A stretch of DNA of 64,000 nt, taken from assembly GCA_963680875.1 (NCBI GenBank), contig OY804578.1:101275689-101339688 (forward strand). The letters run 5' to 3'. The DNA is from Bathymodiolus brooksi (Eukaryota > Mollusca > Bivalvia > Mytilida > Modiolidae). A model generated the notes under the pieces. That model was given only the letters and a program-made list of their open reading frames with translations, searched no databases and was not told where the DNA came from. The position numbers and the translations under genes are program-made. Shown here in pieces: positions 1 to 10,702 of the stretch. Each line of letters begins with the position of its first letter. Within the stretch, counting starts at the first letter, position 1.

Positions 1-47
1 GCTTGTTTTTTTGTCGAATATAAAGATATGTAGAGTATGGTCTTTGA

Positions 48-1091
48 ATTTACATATACCTAAGCCATCACTCCTCTCTCGTATTTGTAAATTGGATGCC
101 TACCTATGGCGAAATCTACTAGAAACAACTTAGAAGTAAAGTTTGTCAATTACTTGTGGTCTATCGGTGGTTATTATTGGGTACTCCGGTTTCCTCTGAA
201 TAAAAAATATTTACCGCCACGGTATTACTGATATATTGCTGAAAGCGGAATTGAAAAAACAAAAATCCAAAGATATGAGGACAATGATCTTCGTGAACGC
301 CTTGATTCATTTCCCATAATGGGTACATTGCTTAATGTTGTATGTTTTTGGTAAATATTCAAATAATTTGTGATTTAACAATTAGAGGTTTATCCGATCT
401 TCTACTGCCTACTTGTAATTTATGTACATTTTGGGTTTATAGTTTTAACAGTTTCCATTTGGGTCTTAGTAGATCTAATAATGACAAGACCTTTAATTAC
501 GTCCCTTGCGCTTTTTCTGATGTCGCGATAAAAAAAATATATCGAAACCTCATAACTTGTATGATGACATTAAAGAGCTGACAAAATTAATGATGTGTTA
601 CTTCAGTACCACTTCAAAGAGGGTGATTATTTATATGCGTTTTTAATTTACCTTAAAAATTCAGAAAGTTACATTACTATTCTAGTAGGCTATATCAGCA
701 CTTAAATCTAAATTATTGTTTTTACATCTTTTCCATTAAATCGTCCAAATTTCTGGATATTATTATTCAATTCAAAGTCAGTATATGGTTCCGCATAATG
801 CTTTTCTTATAGACGCGGAACGTTCGTTCTGTATCATCAAATGTATTAAAATGGGACCCCTTTCTTTATTTTTCTCATTGTATTGTCCGTCCTTAGATTT
901 ACGGTTTCTGTTGACCTCTTTGGTATCTCCAAACGTTTTTACGGTGCATCGCTAAACATTGATTGGCGACACAAGGTAAGGAGGAAAAATTAAAGATCTA
1001 GTTCTTATTAGATTGGGTTTTGTTAAATTGTCAAGCTAGCATTGGTGGCCACCTTTTGTTTCTGATCAACATAAAACAAATACAACTTTGC
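48..1091. repeat. 1,044-bp tandem duplication, copy 1
   Basis: First of two head-to-tail copies with exactly 1,044-bp spacing. It contains a divergent Meta-SINE-like stretch (about 90-235) and, near 880-935, the tail of the retroelement found again at 18 kb and 30 kb. The 79-residue open frame at 342-581 recurs unchanged in copy 2. It has no recognisable domain and I do not call it a gene. Confidence 0.93.
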
Positions 1092-2135
1092 ATTTACATA
1101 TACCTAAGCCATCACTCCTCTCTCGTATTTGTAAATTGGATGCCTACCTATGGCGAAATCTACTAGAAACAACTTAGAAGTAAAGTTTGTCAATTACTTG
1201 TGGTCTATCGGTGGTTATTATTGGGTACTCCGGTTTCCTCTGAATAAAAAATATTTACCGCCACGGTATTACTGATATATTGCTGAAAGCGGAATTGAAA
1301 AAACAAAAATCCAAAGATATGAGGACAATGATCTTCGTGAACGCCTTGATTCATTTCCCATAATGGGTACATTGCTTAATGTTGTATGTTTTTGGTAAAT
1401 ATTCAAATAATTTGTGATTTAACAATTAGAGGTTTATCCGATCTTCTACTGCCTACTTGTAATTTATGTACATTTTGGGTTTATAGTTTTAACAGTTTCC
1501 ATTTGGGTCTTAGTAGATCTAATAATGACAAGACCTTTAATTACGTCCCTTGCGCTTTTTCTGATGTCGCGATTAAAAAAATATATCGAAACCTCATAAC
1601 TTGTATGATGACATTAAAGAGCTGACAAAATTAATGATGTGTTACTTCAGTGCCACTTCAAAGAGGGTGATTATTTATATGCGTTTTTAATTTACCTTAA
1701 AAATTCAGAAAGTTACATTACTATTCTAGTAGGCTATATCAGCACTTAAATCTAAATTATTGTTTTTACATCTTTTCCATTAAATCGTCCAAATTTCTGG
1801 ATATTATTATTCAATTCAAAGTCAGTATATGGTTCCGCATAATGCTTTTCTTATAGACGCGGAACGTTCGTTCTGTATCATCAAATGTATTAAAATGGGA
1901 CCCCTTTCTTTATTTTTCTCATTGTATTGTCCGTCCTTAGATTTACGGTTTCTGTTGACCTCTTTGGTATCTCCAAACGTTTTTACGGTGCATCGCTAAA
2001 CATTGATTGGCGACACAAGGTAAGGAGGAAAAATTAAAGATCTAGTTCTTATTAGATTGGGTTTTGTTAAATTGTCAAGCTAGCATTGGTGGCCACCTTT
2101 TGTTTCTGATCAACATAAAACAAATACAACTTTGC
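1092..2135. repeat. 1,044-bp tandem duplication, copy 2
   Basis: Second copy. By eye it differs from copy 1 at only about two positions (near 1574 and 1653), so the duplication is very recent or has been homogenised. It ends where the unit's last bases (TACAACTTTGCA) run into unique sequence. Confidence 0.93.
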
Positions 2136-2182
2136 ATAGGATCATACAAGGCATATCATAGTATTTGCTTATAAATGGGCTA

Positions 2183-2426
2183 GGCTTATGGTGGTTAACG
2201 CTACTTTCAACAATATTACAGTTATATCGTTGTGGTCAGCTTTATTGATGGAGAAAACCACCGACTTTGTCGCAAGTCTCTGACAAATTTTATCACACAA
2301 AGTTGTATCGAGTACATCTCGCAATGAGCGGGATTCGAACTCACAACATTAGTGGTGATTGGCACCGATTTCATCTACAGATAGCTGTAAATCCATCAAC
2401 CATACGATCACTACCACAACGGCACC
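2183..2426 (-). mobile_element. Meta-SINE-like tRNA-derived SINE
   Basis: Read on the minus strand, it has a tRNA-like head with a B-box-like GAGTTCGAATCC. A conserved block with TCGGTGGTTTTCTCC and CCACGATATAACTGAAATAT relatives follows, then the tail GTTAAACACC. The same consensus recurs more than 15 times in the window. The family name rests on memory of the mollusc Meta-SINE central domain. Confidence 0.85.
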
Positions 2427-2725
2427 TTTTCACAAATGGTTACTTGGTTTCAGTGAAAAAAGATGTTAAGAAACATTATCGCATGTGGTTCTTTGCTCAA
2501 CAATATCTTACAGTGACGAAAATTGAACGTGAATATGCCCAGCATTCATATATAACAAGTTGATTACACTGGTTGTGTCTCAGGAGAACACAATTACAAA
2601 TTCCAGAAATATAGAAAGCATGCATAAGTGGAGCTTGTAGTCATGTTGAATTTCTAAATAGAACAACAATCTTATGGCTTCTGATTACCTCTTTGGTATC
2701 TTCAAACTTTTCTTATGCTCTTGAA

Positions 2726-3137
2726 CCATTGCGGTGGTGTAATGGTTAGCATGCTCGCCTCGAATGCAGTATATCGTGGATTCGGTCCTCGGTCGGATCA
2801 AACAAAAGACTATAAAATTGATATGTGTCGCTTCTCCGATAAGAATACAGCTTTAAGTCTTTAGTGGAGTTCGTGTTACTCGATCTTTAGTCTTATGTGT
2901 ATGTTTTGTAGATCGTTGTTTGTACTTTTTCGCTTGGCCATTGCATTGTCTGTTCTTCTTCGATATACGGCTTCTGATTATCCCTTTGATATCTTCAAGT
3001 TCTTCTTTTTTAGCAGTAAGAACAAAGACTGACTGGCTCGGAATCACGATAATGTGTCCGAGGGGAGCGACACGTGTCACATTGCTACCCATGGACTTTT
3101 GTTTCAGTAGGTTAGCACTATAAATATTCAAATAAGC
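2726..3137 (+). mobile_element. Second tRNA-derived SINE family, interrupted
   Basis: The head GGTGGTGTAATGGTTAGCAT with a tRNA-like A box matches the complete element at 19637-19973. The element stops near 2862 and resumes near 3014 (AGAACAAAGACTGACTGGCT). The gap is filled by a fragment of another retroelement, so this SINE is older than that insertion. Confidence 0.75.
2863..3013 (+). mobile_element. Retroelement 3' tail fragment nested in SINE
   Basis: Contains the block seen in the antisense sense at 18.1 kb and 30.8 kb (TTGCATTGTCTGTTCTTCTT, then CTGATTATCCCTTTGATATC, a relative of the 22-bp repeat unit). It is flanked by AGCTTTAAG and AGCAGTAAG, which may be a decayed target-site duplication. 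A shorter tail relative sits near 2678-2712. Confidence 0.6.
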
Positions 3138-3253
3138 TGTTACATCTAGTACACATCTCCATAAGTGGGATTCGAACTCACAACTTTTGCCGTGACAGAC
3201 ATTGAGTGCATAGGTAGTTGTAAATTCAACTATCATACGTTCACGACGGCCCT
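3133..3253 (-). mobile_element. Meta-SINE fragment (tRNA head)
   Basis: Only the tRNA-like head and adjacent sequence are left: GGGATTCGAACTCACAAC, CATAGGTAGTTGTAAATTCA, CACGACGGCC. The 3' half is missing. Confidence 0.75.
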
Positions 3254-3400
3254 TTATCTCGATAAGTTCAAATATTTTCAATGTTTACCTGTTATAACAT
3301 TTATATATGCTTAAGGTGGATTTGTTTATGAAAATTCATCAGTAGATTGACCAGTAAAGTGAATTACTATGTCTCTATAAACTTAATTGGTATTGGAATA

Positions 3401-3631
3401 CGGGCTGTCGCGGTCGTGATCGTATGACAGTTGCATTTACGAATACCTATGCAATCAGTGCCGATCTCCACTAATGTTGTGAATTCGAATCCCGCTCATG
3501 GCGATACATTATGTGATAACAGATTTTTAGTGACTTGCAGCAGGTCGGTGGTTTTCTCCGGGACTCTTGTTTCCTCCATCAATATAACTAAATATTGTTG
3601 AAAGTGGCGTTAAACACCATAACCATAACCC
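3401..3631 (+). mobile_element. Meta-SINE, near full length
   Basis: Runs from CGGTCGTGATCGTATGACAG through the B-box-like GAATTCGAATCCC and the central block (GTCGGTGGTTTTCTCCGGGA) to GTGGCGTTAAACACC, ending with ATAACCATAACCC. Confidence 0.87.
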
Positions 3632-3894
3632 TTTATTGGAATACAATTAACAATCTGAATATAACTGGATACATTTTAAAGAACTTACAATAAATATTCC
3701 ATTCAATATTATCAGGAATACCATTCCCACTTTACCAAATATATTCATGGTCTACCGTTTCAACCCATCATTGATTACATGATAATCGTCCTGAGATTTG
3801 AAATTCGTTGATATCACCTAAAACTACAAAAATAAAACATAAATGTGTTGTTATAGCAATTTATCTTTAGGTAACTGAACATCTAATACAATTC

Positions 3895-4053
3895 TAGGAA
3901 TCCCGCTCACGGTGAGGTGTACTCGATACAACATTATGTGATAAACTTCGTCAATCACTGGCGGTAGGTCGGTGGTTTCCTCCACCAATAAAACTGACCG
4001 CCACGAAATAGCTGAAATATTCCGGAAAGTGGCATTAAACACCATAAACCTAA
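3895..4053 (+). mobile_element. Meta-SINE, 5'-truncated
   Basis: Starts inside the B box (GGAATCCCGCTCACGG) and runs through CCACCAATAAAACTGACCGC to GGCATTAAACACC plus the tail ATAAACCTAAC. Confidence 0.85.
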
Positions 4054-4714
4054 CAGTAAGCCGATTTTAGGACCCATGGGAACCCTGCGGTATAAAACAT
4101 GACATAGGGTACACCTCTTGTTTGTATGTACGACGAATCAAATGCACAACTCGTCCTCAGCATGTAGCGTATATGTTGTTTTTTAAGAGCGTCATGCTAT
4201 CTACATGTCAAAGCTAAAACTTATAGGAGCTTCTAATACCATGAACAAGCAACAGTTTGGTACAAGTGGTTAGTTGTGGTTGATTGAAAGGCAAGCAGTG
4301 CCGGAATTAGACCAGTGTTGCCCCTGGACCAATACATTTTGGGGGCTCTACGATTTTGCCTAATAAATTAAAAGAGGGCCCAATAATTTTAAAAGAACTC
4401 TATTGGAGTAAAAAACAAATTAAATAAGCAAAAAAAAAAAAAATTATTTGATTGCTGTAAATATATATACAAATGTATATATATTTTAAAGATATTTTGC
4501 TTCAAGCTTTAGGGTTCTCTGAGTTAAAGGGGTCCCAATAAAGCTCCATCCTTTTAACTGTTTGTTACTTCATTGTCATATTGAATATAGCTACCATACT
4601 CAGGGGAGATAACTTTTCATATATTCGTTTTACTAGGGACGAGTCGCCAGTACAGAATGGGACGTGAATTCTGACGTTAGAACATATATCATTATATGTC
4701 GTTAATTTCAGAAG
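4054..4714. other. No gene seen
   Basis: AT-rich sequence with an A-run (about 4430-4443) and no coding signal. CAGTGCCGGAATTAG near 4298 resembles a DNA-transposon end, but no partner end was found. Confidence 0.6.
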
Positions 4715-4990
4715 ATTGATTGATTGATTTATTGTGCTTAACGCCACTTTCAGCAATATTTCAGCTATATCATGGCGACCAGTTTTAGGGGTGGAAGAAG
4801 CCGGAGTACACGGAGAGAACCACCGCTCATGGGGAAGCATCTGGTAAACTTTATCACTTGCGCTGCCAGTCGAGTGCACCATTTTTTGGTAATTTACAAA
4901 GCCGGGCGCGAACCCTCGCCGTATTGGTGATAGGCTTGTATGAGTTGTTAGGTAATCCAACTAGCTAACTCATTGAGCCACCCAGGCCCT
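4715..4990 (-). mobile_element. Divergent Meta-SINE subfamily
   Basis: The tail side matches the other copies (TTAACGCCACTTTCAGCAAT, AATATTTCAGCTATATCATG). The head differs: on the minus strand it reads GGGCCTGGGTGGCTCAATGA, a different tRNA-like A-box region. This suggests a separate subfamily that shares the central block and tail. Confidence 0.75.
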
Positions 4991-5701
4991 AATTTCAGAA
5001 AATAAAATTTAATATGAACAATCCCCTATTATTTACATAATTAATATATATAAATAGCCTCAGTTTTCTTCCACAGTTCTTGTTTGCTAGAAGGCTTACC
5101 TATCAAGATGGTATTCTTGAAAATGTCAGACGAAAATAGAAGAATTCCAGAAAACTAAACGGTTGTTGGGTAATGTATCAATCGTGTGGTCTAAATATCA
5201 CAGAAAAATATATTAGCAGATATGTATTTCTACGAAAAAAAGAATATATGTATATATATGTAATATGTATATATTTCTGAAATTTCAAATATATAAAAAG
5301 GGGGGTTATCGCTCGATGTTCGGACAGCGGACACGATTAACAATTAAATATGGAAGTTGGAAGTACACCCCCCCCCCCCCCCCCCCCCCATTTCCGATCT
5401 ACCTTACTGCTTACTTCAGTGACTTGACGTTAACTAACAATGAAATAAAAATACAGTTTTACATTGAGCTTCATATTGGCTATATACTAGTTTATTCAGT
5501 AGAATATATGACCTTGAATAAATTATTTAAAAAGAGGACTAAAAGCGCCCATGCGCCCATTCATAACCGGGAGCTTGACCATTTTGCATTGGTGTCAACC
5601 TAACTACAACACAATGACATATTACAGGTGTCATACATGTAGGCGCAATGACCCATATATATACATATCTTTATTCTCATTAAACCATATACATAGGTAT
5701 A
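4991..5701. other. No gene seen; poly-C tract
   Basis: AT-rich, with a run of 22 C at 5368-5389 and short TA-rich stretches (5240-5280). Open frames crossing it are low complexity. Confidence 0.65.
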
Positions 5702-6695
5702 GAGAAGGCATGTCTAATATTTACAGTCGGAAATACATTTATTTTTAAACATAATTTTAGGCGGGATCACATTGTAGGCGCAATGACCCAAAAGACTAAT
5801 TGTTTTAAATATAGACAAATGATACAATGTACTTACGAGCGATATTTGTACGGAAAGCGTTCCCGTTAATGTAGCACTTATAAATGTATTGATTGCATGT
5901 ACGTACTAACAATCCAGGTAGATTTTATACCATGGTAGACATATTTAAAAGGTGTATATAAATATAATACTGTTCGTTCATATACCACACTGAAATCAAA
6001 TCATACCATTTATAAGCGTGTAAACATTTATTTTAGTATACTTATTTATATCTTTAAATGGATAAGATTGTCAATATCAACATTTTCAGTCGACTGTGAA
6101 ATATGTGTTAGCTTTGTAAAATATCGATATGATTATTTATCTCTATACGGAATTTTAATCCCTTTAAGTTAAAAAAAATATACATGGACGTTCCGGGCGC
6201 ATCATGATACAACCAAAAAATTCCCCCTGAACCAGTTTCGCTTAAATCGATTTTCGAGCAATAGTTATCAGGTTGGTAAGAATCTATTAAAAAAAGCACA
6301 GGAACGAATTTCATAAGGAATCGAACAATTAAACCTTAGGTCGGTTTTAAAATAGAAATTAATACATTATATGTAAAACAAAACAAACTCCAGATAAAAC
6401 TCTGACCATACCTTGATATAAATATAACTGCTTTAAATACATTATTTTCCGTTGGTCTGTAATTGGAACAATTCTTGTAACAGAATGGAGTGCACTTGCG
6501 ATGATTAGCTAAACAGTTCCTTAATCACATTTGAGTTTTCTTTTTTTAAGTTCAGGATTATTCGAGAGAATCTGTTGATTAAATATATTTTAGATTTGCT
6601 TTTTTACTTACCTTAATGTTAACTAGTGAAAAACGACGACAACCGGGCACATGGATTCTTGTCCTCTGTGTAACCGCATATTGTCATACTTTCTG

Positions 6696-6800
6696 CATCG
6701 CCTCGGTGGTGCAGTGGTTAGCGCACGCGTGTTCTCCTCTGAAAGAGGCAGATTGTTCGGATCAAACTTGTGACTATATCAATTCGAATTAGCTGCTTCT
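6696..6800 (+). mobile_element. tRNA-derived SINE head
   Basis: GGTGGTGCAGTGGTTAGCGC is a tRNA-like A-box region related to the 19.6-kb SINE family, followed by GGATCAAACTTGTGACTAT. The body is degenerate. The duplicate lies at about 11752-11860. Confidence 0.6.
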
Positions 6801-7079
6801 CTGCTAACAACATAACAATATAATCAATCAATTAAAATCGTAATCATTTAAAATCGTCCGTCAATACAACGATAATTTAATGCTAAATCAGATTTAATGT
6901 TATCAGTTTTAATATTTTTGTTCTAAGAGTAATGGTTTTCAACCAACAGATTCTACCTTCCTACATGTAGATAGTAGTCAGTTATAACTACCAGCATTGT
7001 TTGGTTCTGCTGTTGTAATGTCCATGTTTATATCGCCGTTCACTTTTGTAACAGTATATGTGGTCTCTTTGAACAGGTT

Positions 7080-7330
7080 TTTATTGTTTGTTTATATATG
7101 TATTGCTGTCGGAGATCCAATTGTCAAGAGGGGGTTGGGATCCCATTAACCGGTTTAACCCCTCAGCATTTGTGTGCCTGTTCTAAGCCAGGACCTGGAT
7201 TTCTTACGTCATATTTCGTGTGTTTTTTTATACTGATTGAGTTGTGCTGATAGGTGATAGTTCGTTTTATCGATATTTGTGGAATCGTTGCCCACTACTG
7301 TTTAAACTTTAATTTCACAATTACCCTCGA
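7080..7330 (+). repeat. Dispersed repeat with GTTTAACCCC motif
   Basis: Contains GGGATCCCATTAACCGGTTT, CTAAGCCAGGACCTGGATTT and CGTTGCCCACTACTGTTTAA. Relatives lie at 20165-20470, 28540-28735, 39145-39185 and 44040-44180, and the duplicate is at 12130-12380. I recall this as an abundant mussel repeat. Its class is unknown to me. Confidence 0.65.
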
Positions 7331-7914
7331 TGCAACCATTTAACAACTTCACCCACTTGGTCTTAGGTGGTATGCAACACATAGTTGTCCCTGCTCTCCT
7401 CGTTTCTACCAATCTTCTATAGGGTAATGACGTATGGGAACATAGCAGAAGGGGGAACTATTACCCACACCCCTTTGATAATCCAATCCTTGACAGACAT
7501 TACCCTTCAGATAATCATACAACAATTGTACCTACACAGAATAGGATGACATGCAATTCCTAAGATCCACAGCTATCCACTATACTAGTAACCGTCCAGA
7601 GCTGGGTGGTAGGTAACATAGCCGAAATATGACATACTTCCTTCGATAATCAAACTATAGAGAGATATAATCCTTGATATAGGCTATACGACAAATTTGC
7701 CCACCCATAACATGCAACATAAGGGATCCGTAATATCTACTCGGCTATCAGCTGTCCGTATAACGGTATACAACAAGGTGTAATGGTGGATTGTAGGTTA
7801 CTTAACGTTCAACGGCAAACATTCGATATATATCTAGGACGACAAAAAGAATTCACATAGCATGAACTTAATTGTTGCATTCTGGAAAATGTTGTCTTTT
7901 ATGTGCGCAGAAAA

Positions 7915-8062
7915 GTAGGGTTATTGTCTTTTAACGCCATTTTCAACAATATTTCAGTTATATCGTGGCGGTCAGTTTTATTGGCAGGGAAAATCGGAGT
8001 ACCCGGAGAAAAACACAGACCTGTCGCAAGTAACTGACTAGATCTCACCATGAGCGGCCCCC
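7915..8062 (-). mobile_element. Meta-SINE, 5'-truncated
   Basis: Central block and 3' part only (GTGGCGGTCAGTTTTATTGG, GGAGTACCCGGAGAAAAAC), ending at GAGCGGCCCCCG. The duplicate lies at about 12973-13120. Confidence 0.85.
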
Positions 8063-8539
8063 GTATGTGCACAAGAGTGTATCATTCTCAACTGACATTC
8101 GCATTCGTGTCGCACTCCATGCGCTTTAATTGTTTCTTTATCAAATACAAATTGATGATATAATGTATCAATTAAATGTAATTCTTTAAGTCTAAGTCCC
8201 TTCTTAGATATTCAAATGATTACATTAATAGTCAATACAAGTCACCAAACATTCCACAGAAAAATACGTTTAATCCGTACATTGTTTTATCCGTTAATAC
8301 GGATGTATGATTGTACGGAAATTAATAAAGGAACACATTAGTTATTTTATGTATAACAATTTCCAGGGAAATAACAGACCTCATTACAATTTAAAAACAA
8401 GCCAACATAATAAGTTTTTTGTATTCACTCACTTACAATTGGTCTGCTTATTATTACTTTTTCCTGTTATTGTCCGGTAACGCTGAATCAGCGGTTAAAA
8501 TTAATAAATAATTCATTTTATGGATTAATTGAAGAAAAA

Positions 8540-9020
8540 ACGCTTAGCATCGCAATTTTAAACAGGAAGTGCTATTGAGTTAGAAATATTGAAACGCAAT
8601 ATGACTAAGAGATAACTTCAGTTGATAATGTTGGTTGGTTGATTTATGGTGTTTAACGCCACTTTCAAAAATTTTCCAGTTATATCATGGCGGTCAGTTT
8701 TATTGGTGGAGGAAACTGGAGTACTAGGAGAAAACCAACAACATACCGGAAGTCACTGACAAACTTTATCACACAATGTTGTATCGAGTACACGAATGGG
8801 GTTCGAACACACAACTTTAGTGGTGATAGGCACCGATTGCACAGGTAGTTCCATACGATCGCAACCACGACGGCCCCCTGATAATCTTGACTCTTGTTTA
8901 TCTCAAATACTCGAGCGCTCTTTATAGCATGGAAATCTTAAACAGGAACTCTGATTGGGTTAGAAATATTAAAGCGCAATATGACTAAGAGATAACTTCA
9001 GTTGATAATTTTGACTTTTG
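8540..9020. repeat. ~90-bp direct repeat split by a SINE
   Basis: Two copies of a ~90-bp unit (AAACGCAATATGACTAAGAG and ATAACTTCAGTTGATAAT in both), at about 8540-8630 and 8930-9020. The Meta-SINE at 8633-8877 lies between them, beside the TGATAAT at the end of the first copy. Confidence 0.7.
8633..8877 (-). mobile_element. Meta-SINE, full length with likely TSD
   Basis: Complete on the minus strand from GGGGGCCGTCGTGGTTGCG to GGCGTTAAACACC with a (CCAA)n tail. TGATAATGTTG before it and TGATAATCTTG after it look like the target-site duplication. The duplicate lies at 13690-13935. Confidence 0.88.
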
Positions 9021-9522
9021 TTTATCTCAAATATTCGAACTTTCTATCAATTCACTAAGAGTGGAGGTTTGGGTCCATAAAACTAGATTAAGTCCGTCAC
9101 TTTTTTGTTGAAGTGCCTGTGCCAAGCCAGGAAAGTGAGTGATCATGTATTATATATGTGTGTTGGGAGTATCGATTGGGTATCGATTTTGCTTATGTTT
9201 CTACGATATTTTAATAGGATTTATCAAGTTCCCCCCCCCCCCCCAAAAAATCAATAAAAAAAAAAAAAAATCGTGTATATTAAAATAGGCGCTGTGATAG
9301 GTCTATATGTGGAATCTTTGAGTTCCACAAGGAAATCTTGAGGTGATGAATAAGTTGACCTAGCCACCAAGCTACCAACACTAACACCGACTTTTTGATA
9401 CATTGGAATCTCTGCAAAGAACGTGACATTATGCAAGCATCAGGTTTTCATTGACGGCCCTTCCTAAAGGTGGTGTGTTTATTTGATTTGTCATGCACAA
9501 GAAAGGTTTGAAGATACCAAAG

Positions 9523-9797
9523 AGGTAATCAGAAGATACCAAAGGGGTAATCAAAAGATACCAAAGGGGTAATCAAAAGATACCAAAGGGGTAATCAGAA
9601 GATACCAGAGGGGTAATAAGAAGATACCAAAGGGGTAATCAGAAGATACTAAAGTGGTAATCAGAAGATACCAAAGGGGTAATCAGAAGATACCAAAGGG
9701 GTAATCAGAAGATACCAAAGGGGTAATCAGAAGATACCAAAGGGGTAATCAGAAGATACCAAAGGGGTAATCAGAAGATACCAAAGGGGTAATCAGA
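9523..9797. repeat. 22-bp minisatellite, ~12 units
   Basis: Unit GATACCAAAGGGGTAATCAG plus AA, about 12.5 copies with few variants. A sequence matching the antisense retroelement 3' end (ACAATGCAATTGCTAAAAG) follows directly, so the array is probably that element's amplified 3' terminal repeat. Single or double units occur beside other tails (about 915, 2690, 2970, 30780). Confidence 0.9.
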
Positions 9798-9854
9798 AAC
9801 CGTAATTCATAAAGACAGACAATGCAATTGCTAAAAGAAAACAGACAAAAAGAC

Positions 9855-10702
9855 ACCGGACTTACAACTTATTTTTAACCAGCTCTTATTTAAAGATGGC
9901 TTCTAGAAACAAGCTGCTTCCGGTTTGGGGTTCACATTGCTGAAACACGTGCTGGGGTTTACACGTGAGTGGGAAAGGGATATTGTCTTATCATGGGGGG
10001 AAAAAAATCTAAAGATTTCCAATCTTGTTTGCCAATCCTACCTGCGTATCTTCCCTTGAAATTTCCTAACGGACAATTTCCCCTGAAAATACCAGGTCCT
10101 ATCAGCTCTACAACATTAGAAAAAAACAAAAAAAACAAAATAATGGTTTTTTTTTTACACGTGGTGGGGTCTACACGTGGGTGGGAAAGGGGTACTTCTT
10201 TGAACGGGCAAAAAATTTAACGATTTCCAACTTTGTCTGCCAAACCTACCTGCATATTTTCCCTTGAAATTTCCTAACGGACAATTTCCCCTGAAAATAC
10301 CAGGACCTATCAGCCAGGCAAAGCTGAAACCAAAGAAAAAAAATTCGCCCCTAAAAAAAATTCAAAAATAAATGGCGGAGTTGTGATTTTATTTAAAAAT
10401 CACTTTTGGTTAATTTAATAACCTTCCTCGCGAATAGAATTCGACTTTTAGTCGCAGCGCCAATATAGTAATTGGTACTACTTACTATTACTAGCTTTTG
10501 CTTTGCAACTCTAAGTCTGTTTATTCTCTCAGTTTTATATACGTCTGGTATGTTTTGGGTTCAGTTCAGTTCTGGTCAGCGTGGTCAGTTTCTCGTGCAT
10601 CATGGGTGCTCTTCGGAACCCCTCGGCCCCATCCCCCACGATTCACTACAATATCCCGGATGTTGACCAAGCATTTTCGATCGGAGCTCTTTGACGAAAG
10701 TG
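9855..10702. other. Spacer between duplications; 212-bp-offset direct repeat
   Basis: Two copies of a ~160-bp unit, at 9945-10108 and 10157-10317, share CCTAACGGACAATTTCCCCT and start with a CACGT-rich motif. A more GC-rich stretch (10560-10680) holds a short frame from an ATG at 10600 to a stop near 10678. I do not recognise it and do not call it a gene. Confidence 0.7.

Larger units (their letters stand above)
5702..9854. repeat. ~4.15-kb segmental duplication, copy 1
   Basis: Matches 10703-14595 plus 17921-18146 at roughly 98-99% by eye. The offset is 5,001 at the left end and 5,052 near 9.48 kb, because copy 2 carries about 55-60 bp more near 11160-11218. Homology ends at AAAAAGACA (9854 / 18146). 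No host gene lies inside; it holds SINEs, a dispersed repeat and a minisatellite. Confidence 0.93.

Noticed and set aside
342..581. 79-residue ORF repeated at 1386-1625
   Set aside because: Identical only because the DNA is duplicated; no motif, and the surrounding unit is SINE and retroelement debris.
4296..4560. hAT-like element beginning CAGTGCCGGAATTAG
   Set aside because: No matching inverted end or target-site duplication was found downstream.
9523..9797. CRISPR-like array
   Set aside because: 22-bp units are head-to-tail with no spacers, in a eukaryotic genome; it is a minisatellite.
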